Shown piece by piece: positions 1 to 11,800 of a stretch of DNA of 64,000 nt (its first letter is position 1; every line of letters begins with the position of its first letter). Origin of the DNA: Saccharina japonica (Eukaryota; Sar; Phaeophyceae; Laminariales; Laminariaceae). The position numbers and the translations under genes were made by a program. The DNA lies in assembly GCA_008828725.1 (NCBI GenBank), contig MEHQ01002349.1, positions 249,227-313,226 on the forward strand, in the 5' to 3' direction. The notes under the pieces were generated by a model. That model had not been told where the DNA came from, did not search any database, and saw only the letters and a program-made list of their open reading frames with translations.

Positions 1-39
1 GTGACGTAAGGGTTTTCGCCAAGTGCAGGATGCTGGAGA

Positions 40-265
40 TTACTTTTCAAACGTTTACACCAGCTCCCTCGTCAGCGTCAGTTAAACTTTCTGGCGGCTG
101 TATACCAATGAGCATGGGTGACAGATTTTCCATTTAGACGCCGCCCAAGGTTTCGTTTCGCGCAAAACTAGACAACGAAATATTCATGAAACTACCCGGC
201 GGGTGTGGTGGCCCGCCCGGAAAAATCGTTCGTCCCAACCGGTCCCTGTATGGTGTAAAGGAGAG
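40..265 (+). pseudogene. Ty1/copia reverse transcriptase fragment (5' part)
   Basis: The + strand reads as a decayed copia-type reverse transcriptase. Around 155-262 it gives KLDNEIFMKLPGG and then RPNRSLYGVK, matching the family pattern (KLDEEIYM..PEG ... SLYGLKQ) between the first catalytic block and the YVDD region. Upstream, 40-150 still resembles the FAPTPS...LLAA block but carries stops and a frameshift. The frame ends at a stop just before a MITE inserted near 270. The RNase H part of the same element resumes after about 1345. It is a dead relic; family assignment is from recalled motifs. Confidence 0.7.
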
Positions 266-269
266 CTGA

Positions 270-840
270 CGGCAGAAGCGTGCTACGATAGAGGCAGAGG
301 TATACCTTTTTTTGGCTGAAAACGTTTCCGAACGAAGGGAAGGGGCTCCTTACCTTAACCCAATATCGTCGGAAATCCCTTTTTGTGTTCCAATATTTTT
401 CGTTGTATCGTTAGGCGAGCAAACCCACGGTAGGGGCACCACATTTAGGCTCATCAATAGTTTCTGACCGGTTGTGTTCCCCACGCGAGTAACCACCGGA
501 TACTATTTTTGTTTTACTGGTGTATTTGTTTTCGGACTACCGCATTGGAAGTTTTGGTCGGGTTGCGCGAACGAATGTTTCCGAAGTCATGTGTTCGGGT
601 GAGATATTGACCTCCTCATGTGAGGAGCTCAGAAAATTATGCTGCGCCCCTACCGTGGGATGACTCAGGCCGTCGGATTGTTCATCTCGGGTAGCGCTTT
701 TGTTGTCCTCCAAAATCATGTTTTGACTTAGTAATAGTATAGAGTTCCTCAAGCGATTATGACAACCTCGGAAAAAAAACATGGTGCACCTCTGCCGCAG
801 CTTGTGCTGGCATGGCGCACCTCTACCGTAGCTTGTGTTG
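270..840. mobile_element. Group A MITE, interrupted by a group H MITE
   Basis: The left terminus carries GCGTGCTACGATAGAGG and the right side ends near CACCTCTGCCGCAGCTTGTG. The body matches other group A copies, including the TCGTCGGAAA and CATCTCGGGT blocks seen at 58615-58884. A complete group H element (417-666) sits inside it. The right terminal segment is repeated about three times in tandem (about 780-870). The whole block interrupts the copia reverse transcriptase. Confidence 0.75.
417..666. mobile_element. Group H MITE, 250 bp, target duplication AGGC
   Basis: Inverted ends read GAG..A.CCCACGGTAGGGG on the left and the complement, CCCCTACCGTGGGATGACTC, on the right. AGGC stands at 413-416 and again at 667-670. 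Removing the element plus one AGGC restores the sequence found uninterrupted in the group A copy near 58745 (TTAGGCC..GGGATTG), so the insertion and the 4-bp duplication are directly supported. A GAGGAGCTC palindrome-type motif lies near its right end. It has no coding capacity. Confidence 0.88.
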
Positions 841-1091
841 GCATGGTGGCATGGTGCACCTCTACTCTATTGGCCCGGATTACCGGAGGATACCGTGGTA
901 GAGTACAGCATGGAGCAGTGTAGGACAAATCCGTGTGTTGTTCGCATAGCTGTCGACGGCAAGGAAGAACCGATTATGGCTGTTCATGTAGATGTCATCG
1001 TGATTGCAGAACCGAGCGAGACGCGCGCAGAGACTTCCGTGCCGCGTTAGGCACGAAATCACCCACGAACAACCTCGTAGAACAAACTTGG

Positions 1092-1333
1092 GACACATGC
1101 TACGATAGAGGTGGACCATGTTTTTTCTGAGCTTCTCACTTAAGGAGCGGCATACATGATGCACCTCACCGAAACAATGATTTTGGAGGGGGGAAAAAGT
1201 GCTGCCGGATGAGAAATATCCTGATCGAAGTATACTCTGAACCATTATTCGTCACAAAAATGAAAGTCCGACGAAATTAGTTAAGGAGTACGATCGTTCA
1301 GAAAACGATTCAGACCAAAACGTGCTACCTCTC
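1092..1333. mobile_element. Group A MITE copy, right end shortened
   Basis: It begins GACACATGCTACGATAGAGG and ends in GTGCTACCTCTC, lacking the outermost right bases. TTGG precedes it (1088-1091) and follows it (1334-1337), which may be the 4-bp target duplication. The interior has the family blocks GAGGAGC, ATGATGCACCTC and AAAGTCCGACGAAATT. Confidence 0.75.
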
Positions 1334-1454
1334 TTGGTACTCTAGTTATGCGTTCGAACGGGACTGGAAATTGGGGAAAACAATTATTACGCCGAAGGCG
1401 TACATTTAGAGCATGTTTTTGAATGATTTTCGTAGGGAACTCATCATATTATAT

Positions 1455-2160
1455 ATTACATCCCCATCGACTCCCGGCATGGTACTAGGTCCGACAGAGG
1501 AGGCCGAGCCTGGAGTAGACTGCTCATACAGAGAGGCTGTGACATCTTTGGGTGTGGCTGTTGACCATGACAAGGCCGGGCATGTCGAACGTTGTGCGTG
1601 CCGTGACGCGCCACTCCTACAACCCCACGGACAGGCACCGGAAGGCAGCTCTGAATATTATGGCATACCTTGACGGGACCAGGGGTATAGGCTTGCCGTT
1701 TTCGAGGGGTTCGGGATTTGATTGGACTGCGTATATAGTGATGCTGACTGCGACGACAAGTCTAACGAGACAGGCGTTAGGTGTCGGAGACGGTAATTAC
1801 CCTGGGGGGTGCGACCGGCAGTCGGACCAGTAATACGCAGAGGCACGTTACGCTGTCCACAGCGGCGGCAGAGTACGTCGCCCTAGGTGAAGGGGTGACG
1901 GTGGCTTTGTTCACGGGCGAAATGTTATCGATTGTTTGCCCAGGGCGACACCGATCATGCGTCTCCGTTTTGTTTAAGACACAGAGAGGGGGGGGCATAG
2001 CGTTGGATGATAACTCTTTGCTCGGAGTAACCATACTGACATGCGCTTCCATCTCGTTAGAGAGCTATTTGGCACGAAGACTGTTCATGTATTCAGTTTG
2101 AAGCTTTGGAGGAGCAGCACGCAGATTGTTTTGGCGAAATAGTTTGCTTCGACCCTTTTT
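1455..2160 (+). pseudogene. Ty1/copia RT C-terminus and RNase H relic
   Basis: Several frames together read as a copia polyprotein C-terminus: SYREAVTSLG, then MTRPGMSNVVRAVTRH and RHRKAALNIMAYLDGTRG (1550-1680), then VTLGGATGSRTSNTQRHVTL and STAAAEYVALGEG (1790-1910), then FHLVRELFGTKT near 2045-2090. The AEYVAL block is the copia RNase H signature. At least two frameshifts and a stop break the reading, so this is a pseudogene. It continues the fragment at 40-265 across the MITE insertions. Confidence 0.85.
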
Positions 2161-2239
2161 AGATATCACCCTGCATAGCTTCTTGTTGAATCTGGAGGGT
2201 GAGGTACGTATGGGTTGAGAACATTGTTCGATGAATACC

Positions 2240-2660
2240 AGGGCTTGCCATGGGTCGTTTGTCCGGGCCGGGCTGGGCCGAGCTGAAAATGGTGACGGAC
2301 CGGGCCGAGGCTTTTAAAATTTTGATTGGCCGGCGCGGGCCGGGCCGTGAACGTTTGAAAATGTGATGGGCCCGGCCGCGGCCCACCCTCTGAATAATTG
2401 ATGGCACGGGCCGGGCCGCGGCCCATTCTCTGAGCATTTGATGGCGTGGGCCGGGCCGCGGCCCATTCTCTCGAAATTTGATGGGCAGGACCGAGCCGCG
2501 GCCCATGATTTGTGGGCTTCATATGGGCCGCTCCTCCCGGCCCATGATGCGGCCCATGTGTTTCGACGGACTGGCCCGGACCGATACCCATGAGATGTAG
2601 TGTGCTACCGATACTGCTTCGACGACGTCCACCTTGCCGATGAGGCGGCCTAAGTGTTTT
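2240..2660. repeat. GC-rich tandem repeat, about 40-bp unit
   Basis: Units read GATGG..GGGCCGGGCCGCGG followed by CCCATTCTCTGA.CATTT. Two adjacent units (about 2399-2478) are each 40 bp, flanked by four or more diverged ones. The GGGCCGCGGCCC core is self-complementary. Long frames here on both strands are by-products of the repeat. Confidence 0.8.
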
Positions 2661-2689
2661 GAAGGGCCCGCCCGGGCCACGGCCCATGC

Positions 2690-3305
2690 CATGCAGTGTA
2701 ATACTGCTACAACTATGACTTTTTGGGTGTGCTCGTGCCGCTATCCGCCAAAAATAGCTACGTTCGTACGATACATATTTGGCAGGTCGCCTCGGGTGTG
2801 TAATATATTATGCTGCCTGGTGCAAATGTGGGATTGCAGTCTTCGTACCGTTGTTGGTGTATATACGACACTCCTTGCCGTCTGCGCAACGCAGGCAGCA
2901 TGATGTGACTCCCTTGGTTCGTCCCGCGGACGGAACCGCCGGTAAAACTTCGTGCAGTACGCGTAGGCCTAGACAGGGAATATCTTCAGCCTGAAGGTTG
3001 CAGTGATATTCGCTTCCATGTGTGTCGATGTCGGACCGAGGATGAGGACTGCTGCTGCTGCTGTAGCGTGAGAAGCACCCACCGAAATATCACTGCTAAT
3101 GTACGGGCGTTCTCGTCAATAGAGGGTGTTGCAGCAGCATGCATTGCAGCAGTACCGGGCGTTGCAGTAGCACGTGTTTCTGTTGTTGCTGCTTGAGCAG
3201 GTCTTGCAGCAGCACGGGGAGGTGGGTGGTCCACAGTCGCCACAGAGGCCACCCGACCGAGTCGTTGGTGGAGCATAATTGTGTGAGTAGGGGGACTGGT
3301 TAGGT
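2690..3305. other. Interval with no recognised gene
   Basis: No supported gene. There is a short GCTGCTGCTG run near 3050 and a diffuse GCAGCA/GTTGCAG-rich stretch around 3130-3200. Frames are short and show no family motif. Confidence 0.5.
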
Positions 3306-3469
3306 GTGTCTCATGGGCCGAAAATAGCTGCCCCTCGGAATCCAGACAGGAAGAAACAACGACAAATGAACCATGAACGTAATACTAACACGACGGAGTA
3401 CATCCATGCACCGTTTACATATCTACATGGAAACCCCGTTATGTATGGAAATGCAAGGACTATCATGGG

Positions 3470-3785
3470 AGTCAACGGGACGGGAATTCCCATAGAGAAC
3501 GGGACGGGACGGGTATTCCCGTTCCGTCCCATCGTGAAATGTCTCCCGTCCACAACCTCCCGTCCCATGCCATCATGTTCTTCCTACCCATTTCCGTCCC
3601 ATATGGCCGAATTAGTATCCTCCCGTCCTCCCGTCCCCACCTTGCTTCCCATCCCATCGTCGGATACTTTCTCCCGTCCCATCACTTCCCATCCCGTTGG
3701 CATGATACTTTCTCCCGTCCCATCACTTCCCATCCCGTTGGCAGGATACTTTATCCTGTCTCACTTGCTTCCCGTCCCACTACGG
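3470..3785. repeat. CCCGTCCCAT-type tandem repeats
   Basis: The left part is rich in ACGGGACGGG. The right part repeats a unit of about 49 bp containing GATACTTTCTCCCGTCCCAT and CACTTCCCATCCCGTTGGCA, with two near-identical units at about 3661-3760. The two halves are roughly complementary. The repeat lies immediately downstream of the 3' end of the minus-strand integrase. Confidence 0.75.
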
Positions 3786-4602
3786 GTACGAGATGCTCGG
3801 CGTATCTCAGGGGGTCGTGGGTTGCTGGGTGCGTGGTGCTTCGTTGCTGGGTGCTGTGCGTCATGGATGCTCGGTGCTTGGTTTTGTCGGACGGGAGGGG
3901 TGTTTGGGACAAGCACGAGGCTTCCTTTTTCGGCAGTCACTCCGGCTGATGGTCTCGAGATGGCCGCGTTGGCGCGGGCTCGTGCGGCCACTCTCTGGTT
4001 GTCGCGTTTCTCGAGCGCTAGGCGGACCTCTCGGAGGTTCTGTTTGCGGCGTTCCACGAAGTTGTCTAGGCCGCCGCTCTGGTCTGTATCGTCTGACAGG
4101 GGTACCAAGGAGTCTAACGACGTGCGGGGTTTGCGACCGAACAGCAACTCGAAAGGTGTCATGTTAGAGGGTAGCGACATATCTGGTAGAGTGCGCTTGA
4201 TCCATATTGCCGGTGATACGTACTCGTCCCATCTCTCGGGCCACGATCTACATAGCTCTGCTAATAGTTCTTGCAACCAACCTCCTAGTATCTCTACAGA
4301 ACCCTGACCTCGCGGGTGGTCGGCGGGGCCGAACTTAATGTCTGCATTCATCCAACGGCATACGTGTGTCACTACTTCTGCTCTGAATTCTCTGCCACCG
4401 TCGCAACGTATTACCTTGGGTACTCCGAACGTTAGGCACAGTTCGGTAAGCGCTCGTGCTACACCTATTGCTTGCTTTGTTTCTAGAGGGAAGCCGAATG
4501 GGAACTTGGAGGCTCGATCCACTACCAGTAGAACGTACTTGTTACCTGAAAGAGAGGCTGTGTCTATTTTCAGGATATCCATCTGTAGTTCGTCCCACGG
4601 TT
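3785..4602 (-). pseudogene. Ty3/gypsy-type integrase, N-terminally truncated
   Basis: The minus-strand frame shows the retroviral-type integrase core: EPWDELQMDILKID (first catalytic D), LLVVDRASKFPFGFPL, VPKVIRCDGGREF (second D), and GQGSVEILGGWLQELL (the expected E). SNMTPFELLFGRKPRT follows, then a basic, Arg-rich tail. The zinc-binding HHCC region, RNase H and reverse transcriptase are absent, because the frame upstream of EPWDE runs into the foldback element at 4603-5395. The apparent start codon (4687) and first 25 or so residues come from that element, not from the integrase. The downstream end passes into tandem repeats. It is a retrotransposon relic that keeps an intact catalytic triad. 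Confidence 0.85.
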
Positions 4603-5395
4603 CTACAGTAGTAACCATTTGAGAACGTGCTATTTTTTTGTGGGTTCTGCCGATGGCTGTACTGAAAGAACCAAGGCGACAATTCACACGCCGGTTGTGT
4701 CCAACAATGCCCTGAGTGAAAATGAAAATTCGCGTTCGCGTCGATCTTTATATTTTTCAGTTTTGCTTTAGTTATAGCCTTGAAAGGCTATTTTCGGTAA
4801 GGATTGCAAATGGCCAATTTTCAATATATTTAATTTCGGCTGGCTCAGGAAACCATATTCTAGACCCGATATTGAAAATGTGTTCCCGGAGGATTGTGGT
4901 GATTAGCTATACGATCATCATACAAGTTGTATTGTAGTAAAATATCATTTTTGATGGCGCTGAAAATTTTCCGTTTTGGGGTTAATTCCTTACTGTCAGT
5001 AAGGAAAAAAACCGAAAACGGAAAATTTTTCAGCGCCATCAAAAATGGATATTTTACTACAATACAACTTGTATGATGATCGTATAGCTTGTCACCACAA
5101 TCCTCCGGGAACACATTTTAATATCGGGTCTAGAATGTGGTTTCCTGAGCCAGCCGAAAATAAATATATTGAAAATTAACCATTTGAAATCCTTACCAAA
5201 AATAGCCTTTCAAGGCTATATCGTAACTAAAGCAAAACTGAAAAATATAAAAATCACGCGAACGCGAATTTTCATTTTCACTCAGGGCATTGTTGGACAC
5301 AACCGGCGTGTGAATTGTCGTCTTGGTTCTTTCAGTACAGCCATCGGCAGAACCCACAAAAAAAAAGTACCGTTCTCGGATGGTTACTACTGTAG
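4603..5395. mobile_element. Foldback element copy 1 (793 bp)
   Basis: Two arms of about 390 bp in inverted orientation meet at CTTACTG/CAGTAAG near 4993-5008. Ends read CTACAGTAGTAACCAT and its complement. Within each arm are GGGTTCTGCCGATGGCTGTA, CGGCTGGCTCAGGAAACC and TACAACTTGTATGATGATCG. It has no coding capacity. The arms differ slightly at the centre (GGGGTTAATT against GGTTTTTTT). No target duplication can be seen. A second copy lies at 36186-37065. Confidence 0.85.
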
Positions 5396-5399
5396 TACA

Positions 5400-5977
5400 C
5401 GTGTTTTCTAGTAATGACTCACATGTATCCAGCTATGACCTTCCGTATATACTCGACTACTGTACTACGTTCTACTGTACTGCTGCTGCTACACTGCTAT
5501 TACGACTGATACCATTAAAGTAAGAAACGCCACTAGAGCAGTACTGCTACTACATACCGTTACCAGTATATAACCAGGTACCTGGAGTTGTACTACTATG
5601 TTGGTGGGAGTACATTCTGTATGTGGGTGCCAGACTGCGATTGTTTGAAACACAACAAAAAACTCACCCGCGGCTTTCCATAGTCGAAGCGGTATCGGTC
5701 GGCAGTGACGGCTGTTACGATGGTCTCGCTCAGGAAGGAACGGTAGCAATGACTAGTCAGCAATAGGCAGATTTGCGGGCGTGTAGTTCAGTTTTGGACA
5801 CGCATAACATGCTGTAGGGATTTTAGGTGTACCTCTTCGGACTTGTGTATCCTTTCCCTCCTAAGTGTGCGTGTTCTTTAGGATTCTCTGATGGCTCTAG
5901 CACTTTTGTGACCACGGGCCGTGATCTTGCTAGATCAGACTATAGGGATTTGCAACTGAAACGAGTTTAATGTGAAG

Positions 5978-6055
<78 letters not shown>

Positions 6056-7294
6056 TTGCTATATTGCTATATTCCTGTATTCCTATATTCATACTACAGA
6101 TTCGACGCAGGTCGACGAGAGAAAAGAAAGGGCTGCATGCAGTCTTCTCGCGGTAAAAAATGCAAAGCACGATATAGGAGCATTCGGGGGAACCCCTATA
6201 CCAGCTCGCCGGGGCAATCGGCTTTGGATTGCTTGTACTCCTACTCTTCCTGCTGCGCTTGTTGTGTGTGTCGTTGTGCTATGATAGCTTATTATTGTTG
6301 ATTTAAAAACTCGTTGTTGATGTTCTGTTATTTAGCATTTTGTGCTTCTCCAAGATTTGAATTCTCCTCATCGCCATAATCTAGCCCATGGCCACAGGAC
6401 ACAGGATAGCCGTCCATATATATCTTCTCTGGATCGAGTGTGTGTGCTGTCTTCACGTTAAACCCGTTCTTTCTACTCAACCACATCAGTACACCCAGTG
6501 CCTGTCCTGATTCCTAATCCTAGAGAGATACAAAATCTGTGGTCACAGACTGTGAAACAGAGAAAAACCAAAACAAAATAAACGCAAATTAATGGGCAAG
6601 GCAAGTGAGATGCTAACGTACCGGGTACGAGAACACACCGACACAAGCCAACCGAAAAATAAGAACAAAAAGACAAATAAAAAACGAATTCTGAAACGAA
6701 ACATAATACAAATGACGCAGGGAGACAGAAGCGCCCCTAGAAGGAAAAAAACACACGTGCCCAAGAGAGGAACAGATAATTGCTGCACGGCCGGGGCAAC
6801 ACGAAGTGGAAGAAGAGTAATATCTCAGGAAGCCAGCGTACGTATGATATATCAGATACAAACACACACACATAACGATACGCGTCGAGACAATTAATTT
6901 GCTTGCGAGATTGTGATGCATTTTGAACCCCGCGAAGTGAATACACGAAAACACCGCATAAAAATGGTATATATATAATGAGCTTGTCGAACACTACAAC
7001 TTTCAATTGTTTCACTTTTCGACATCATCATTTCTTTTCTCTTTCCGTCTACGAGACTCCTGACGCACGAGGGAAAACATAGTGGTGAATGGTGAATATG
7101 ATTTTGTGCGTTTGGCACATCGACATCGCGGTGCCATCTCGCTTCCTGTCTGTGTTGTTCAGCACAACGCCCCCCTGTTTTTACTCTCAAGACTTCCGCC
7201 ATCCCAGCCTCACCAAGGACCAACGCCATCATCAAGCACCAGGTTCCGGCCACTACCGAATTGTTAGTATTTTACTGCTGCTCCTCCTGTTGAG
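5400..7294. other. Intergenic interval upstream of the WSC gene
   Basis: No supported gene. It holds the CAA microsatellite (5976-6054) and AT-rich sequence. A TATATATAATG stretch near 6968-6980, about 320 bp upstream of the first ATG of the WSC gene, could be a promoter element, but this is a weak inference. Short frames on either strand show no family motif. Confidence 0.5.
5976..6054. repeat. (CAA)n microsatellite
   Basis: About 26 uninterrupted ACA/CAA trinucleotides. Poly-Thr and poly-Leu frames over it are artefacts. Confidence 0.95.
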
Positions 7295-7409
7295 ATGTCG
7301 ACAGCCATAATATGTTCCAAGGTGCTTCTGGGGCTTGCGATGGTTGGGATCGGCAGCAGCATGAGCGTACCGACGAAGACTATCGACTACTCGAACGATG
7401 ACGCTGACT
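7295..7409 (+). CDS. WSC gene exon 1 (start, signal peptide)
   Basis: ATG at 7295 opens MSTAIICSKVLLGLAMVG, a typical signal peptide core, followed by SVPTKTIDYSNDDAD. It ends in phase 1 at donor GACT|GTGAGT. It is the first in-frame ATG and the only segment upstream with coding character. The next exon's two leading bases complete a Cys codon. Confidence 0.75.
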
Positions 7410-8767
7410 GTGAGTAGCTATATACCAGTACACTCACATTAATTCGATACTAGTTTGATATATATGTACGTACAGTAGTACGTACGTTGAAAACACGGAA
7501 TCAACTAAATAATTGCTGGAGCGCTTATTAATAGCAACGTGGGTAGAGGTGCAAAATTCTATGAGCGTCAACGAGGGAAATAAAGGGCTGAAATCTTCTC
7601 GCGAAAAAAAAACCCGGCACGAACCGGGTAGTGGGGAGGAGGGAGAGGCGCCTACTTTGGGACGTCAGATCTTGGCTACGACTGACTGCCATCATCATGG
7701 GAAATGGAGAAAGAAAGGGAGAAGATAATAAATGGGATGAAAACAATACATTAAAAAATACAAACTGGTATCGTTGTTTATTTGTACAGAGTAGAGTACA
7801 CTGCCGTTTTGTGGTTCATAACATGACAGGTTTGGAGGAACACTCCTAGGCTTCCTCTCGCTTGCGCGTCGCACGGGCTCGCACATTCCGCGTGTTGTCT
7901 ACGTGCAGGTTAATAATATGCCAACATCATCATCCCCTGTTAAACGCGGCGAGAGGTCGGATTGAAGGTCCATGCCCACTATTTAGCACTGCGTAATGAA
8001 TGGTGTCTCTCGCGCACTAACTCCGTATAGCACGCAAGTAGACAACCCTCCCTACAGCAGCTACATATAGTATACCTGGTAGTAAGTAGGAGCAGCTATA
8101 TTGAGTACATTTTCAGACCCGAGCTTCGGAAGACCAAGAAGGGAAAAGTATTCACGCACGCGGGAAATGGTTGAATTGGAAATATCTCGTTGGTTGAGAT
8201 TATTGCGTAGCCTGAACGATGGTGTGGTGGTGTGGTGGTGTGGTGGTGTGGTGGTGGTGTGGTGGTGTGGTGGTGTGGTGGTGGTGTGGTGGTGCGGTGG
8301 CTTTGCCTGTTCTGTGTTATCGAGGAGTTCGCAGCTTTTCAGATTCGTCAGGGGGCGACTGAGTGAGTGTTATCTTGCCTGCTAACGAACTATATATACC
8401 ACAGGTACACACAGGTATATAGGTACATATACAATATTGGGTATACAGCACCGGTGGCTAGGGAAGGTCAGGTTGTTCTCGGCGTGCCTACTATAACATC
8501 GATCGGTTTTGTGGATTCGATTAACAGCGAGTACACGTAATCACTCGTTTCATATACGATGTATATATACATACATGTAGGTAGGGACTATTCTTGCTTG
8601 AAAATTGGCTTCTTGCGCAGCGGGAAGCGCAAAAAGAGCGCGGGGGGGGTGATACTCGTAGCAAAATTCGATGAGAATCGACGTGCAGTGGGAATTAATG
8701 CTAAAAAAGTAAGAACCCCTTGCGCGATAAAATGGAGGCGTTACTGTGCACCTACCCGTGACCACGT

Positions 8768-8807
<40 letters not shown>

Positions 8808-11800
8808 AGTCTGCTGTCTGCTACAGTCAGCTACGCGTGCGGCAGTCCAGAACATCGCTGGAAGGGTAAATCCTCCTACCGCTACTGCAAGGGTAAATGT
8901 GAGCTGGAGAGAAAAAACGTGATGATCAAACCTTATAAACAAGCAAGTACGTCGTACGTATATACGTATGATATGATATATACGTACGAGCTGGGTCAAG
9001 AATTTCGCCCCACATTTCGAAATCTACGAAAACGAATGCGGCATGCAATAATAGCAAATCAAATGTCACCGTATATAGACTACTCGTATACCAGGTATAT
9101 AATATGTGGTATCGTACTGACGGCCAGGAAATACAGTAGTAGTTGAAGAGGGTGGCATAGCCAGTTTTACCTACTAAGCCCTGCTGCTACGGCCGCTAAT
9201 CAAGGTGACCCAGTCAATTTCAGCTCTGCTGCTACGGCCTCTCATCTCTCATCAATGCGACCCAGTCGATTTCAGCCCTTCAAAGAGGTCATCATACTCG
9301 TATCATAGTCTGGCAAAACAAAGCCCGTGGTCACACGTCACACAAAAAGAAAGGTCATGATGGGGCCCTAGCAAGATCCGAAAAACCATACACCACGTAA
9401 ACAAAAACAAACAAGCAGATCGAAGGGAAAACGTAATGAACAACGCTCGCTGATCTAAACCAAATGAAACACCCGCTATGATGAGAAGAAGGCGCACGAA
9501 TAAGATGAAAGCAATGCGCAAAATGAACTGAACTGAACTGAACTGACTGGTATCCGCTCAACTACAACATGACAGTGTTGTTGTACGACAGACGGAAACG
9601 GGAAGCTCCTATAGGTAAGCGAGCGGAAGCCATTCCAGACGGCGGAAGACACAACTAAGACAACTGGATGGTGTCAACGGCCGTTGTCAAAATAGGGCGA
9701 TGATGGTTGGGTCAAAGTTAGGCGATTTCGTGATAAGGAAAAAAGCCCCGCCCATCGTTCAAGAATGCGCACCTTGTCCCTTACTAGCGTGCCATCCTCG
9801 TCCATGATGAACTGCTCGCTTCTCGCTTTTCGACCGTCCAACACCACCGTGCCCTTCAGGTGCTTGTAGAAAACCCGTTGGTCGTTGGCAGCCAGAAGTC
9901 TCTCTGTTTCAGCGAGATGTTCTTCGAAGTAGGCATGTAATCTTGCGTCAATCACCCCTCACAGATACGCGCACGCCGTCCTCGGCGTCTTCCACGCAGT
10001 TTTGTCCCTCTTCAAACGCATTGATCGTCGGGCATCATCCCTCGCATCCCATGCTATTTTGAAGGCGGATGCGGTTTCAGCGTTCTGGCACCACCCGAGT
10101 TTGTGTGTCCGACGTGGCGGGGGTGGTACCTATTTCGCTACTGCATGAATAACAATGCCGGCAAAGGATTCGGCCATATCAGAGATGATACTGTTCCGTT
10201 GCGGGGTTAGGGAAGGAAGCTTAGAGAGGATCCGCGTCAGTGTCAACTTTATAAATACACAACTACCACCCTCGTTGAAGTTTGACGGTGTGCAGGATGC
10301 TTCTCACGCCTATCTATGTAGTAAGTCGTGGGTCTACCTATACCCCTTTGAGGGTGTCGCATGCTGACCAAGATTGGATTCGATCACGTAGTACCCAGCC
10401 CAAAAAAACATTATTCATGTATAGACAGCGTGATGCCCAAATAGTACCTTCATTATAGTGATTGTCTTTAATACCAACTTGTTTAAAATGAATATCTCTC
10501 ACATACTCCAAGATCACCTTTTGTAAGCTCCCTCGTGCAACCGTCGGACATACTGCTGTCGTTTGCGCCGCACTCTTCAACATACTATCAATAATCTATA
10601 GACAGCGTGATGTCCAAATAATCACTTAATTATTCTATTGTCTCTAATACCAACTTGTTTGAAAAATAATATCTCTCACATACTCCAAGATCATCTGTTG
10701 TAAGCTCCCTCGTGCAACCGTCGAACATACTGTCGTTTGCGACGCACCCTTCGAAATACGCATGTGTTTCTGCATCAACCACCTCGTGCGCTTTTGGCAC
10801 ATCCGGTCCTCATCGTATTCCACCGCTTTCACCGAATGACATCGAAACCAGCGTCATTCGAGTACATTGTGTGATACTGGTATATACGTGCCTGATAGTA
10901 ACTCATGGCGATCGTACGAAAGCATTCTGCGTACAGCAGAGAGAGAGGCTTAGGAACGCAGCAGTACACGCGTGGAACTCTGTGCGTGCACACTCGGGTT
11001 GTACGAAGTTGGTAGCCGCCTGGTGTGTCAGACGACGCGTATGTCTGTCTCGTATCATTCCGGCAGCATTTCAGGATCACACACTGGACTGGCACTGGTG
11101 TTACTGATAGTATTTCAGTACGAGTCGTAGTCGTCGTACGAAGTACATAATAAGCATTTAGGAGTGCAATCCTACTATATACTGTGATGTACCGCAGATA
11201 CTTGAAGTTTACGTATGCAACGAGGAGAAGAACATATCTCGGTTTATGAAATTGAAATTAGTATATAGATCTCTGTGCAGCAATATCATACATTTTTATG
11301 TAGCCCGGCTGTTACCCGTGTGCCCATAGCCACGCGCGACCTGCCTGCATGCGCTGAGGGGGGGAGGCTACGCAAGCAGCCATAAAAGGAAATAGTTTGA
11401 TACTACGTACGTACGCAATCCACTCGTAAACGACGAAAAAAACGACGTCGGTTTACGTTCTTGGTCTGTACATACACGTACCACGTACGACGTACTTCAA
11501 AGCATCACATTTCGTCGAACCGGCACACGAATTTATGAAACCGTCAAACGCCGACACCGTTGACTGCGGTACGTCGGTTTCGTAGGGCTGGGCCCTGGTA
11601 GCTCTAGCCAGTACAGTATGTACTAGCTGCGTCATACGCCAGTACACTGGACCCGACCAGTGCACTGGTGGTCACGGCAAAGCCGCGACCCCTGCCCCCC
11701 CCCGGCTGGTGAGGGGGCCCCGCCGGAGGCGCCCCCGGAGGGCCCCGCTGGAGGCGCCCTGCCGGAGGCACGTTTTTACGCGTTTTGGCTTCACTAGAGC

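Larger units (their letters stand above)
7410..9670. other. Intron 1 of the WSC gene, first part
   Basis: No gene is seen here. It contains the GGTGT repeat (8220-8300), the CTG run (8770-8808) and AT-rich sequence. Long frames through the CTG run (8559-9146 + and the matching minus frame) are repeat artefacts. Confidence 0.6.

Noticed and set aside
3306..4307. A 333-codon + strand open frame
   Set aside because: It lies antisense to the gypsy-type integrase and over CCCGTCCCAT repeats; no motif of its own.
8550..9146. Open frames of 149-195 codons on both strands
   Set aside because: They run through the CTG microsatellite and lack any domain; they lie within WSC intron 1.
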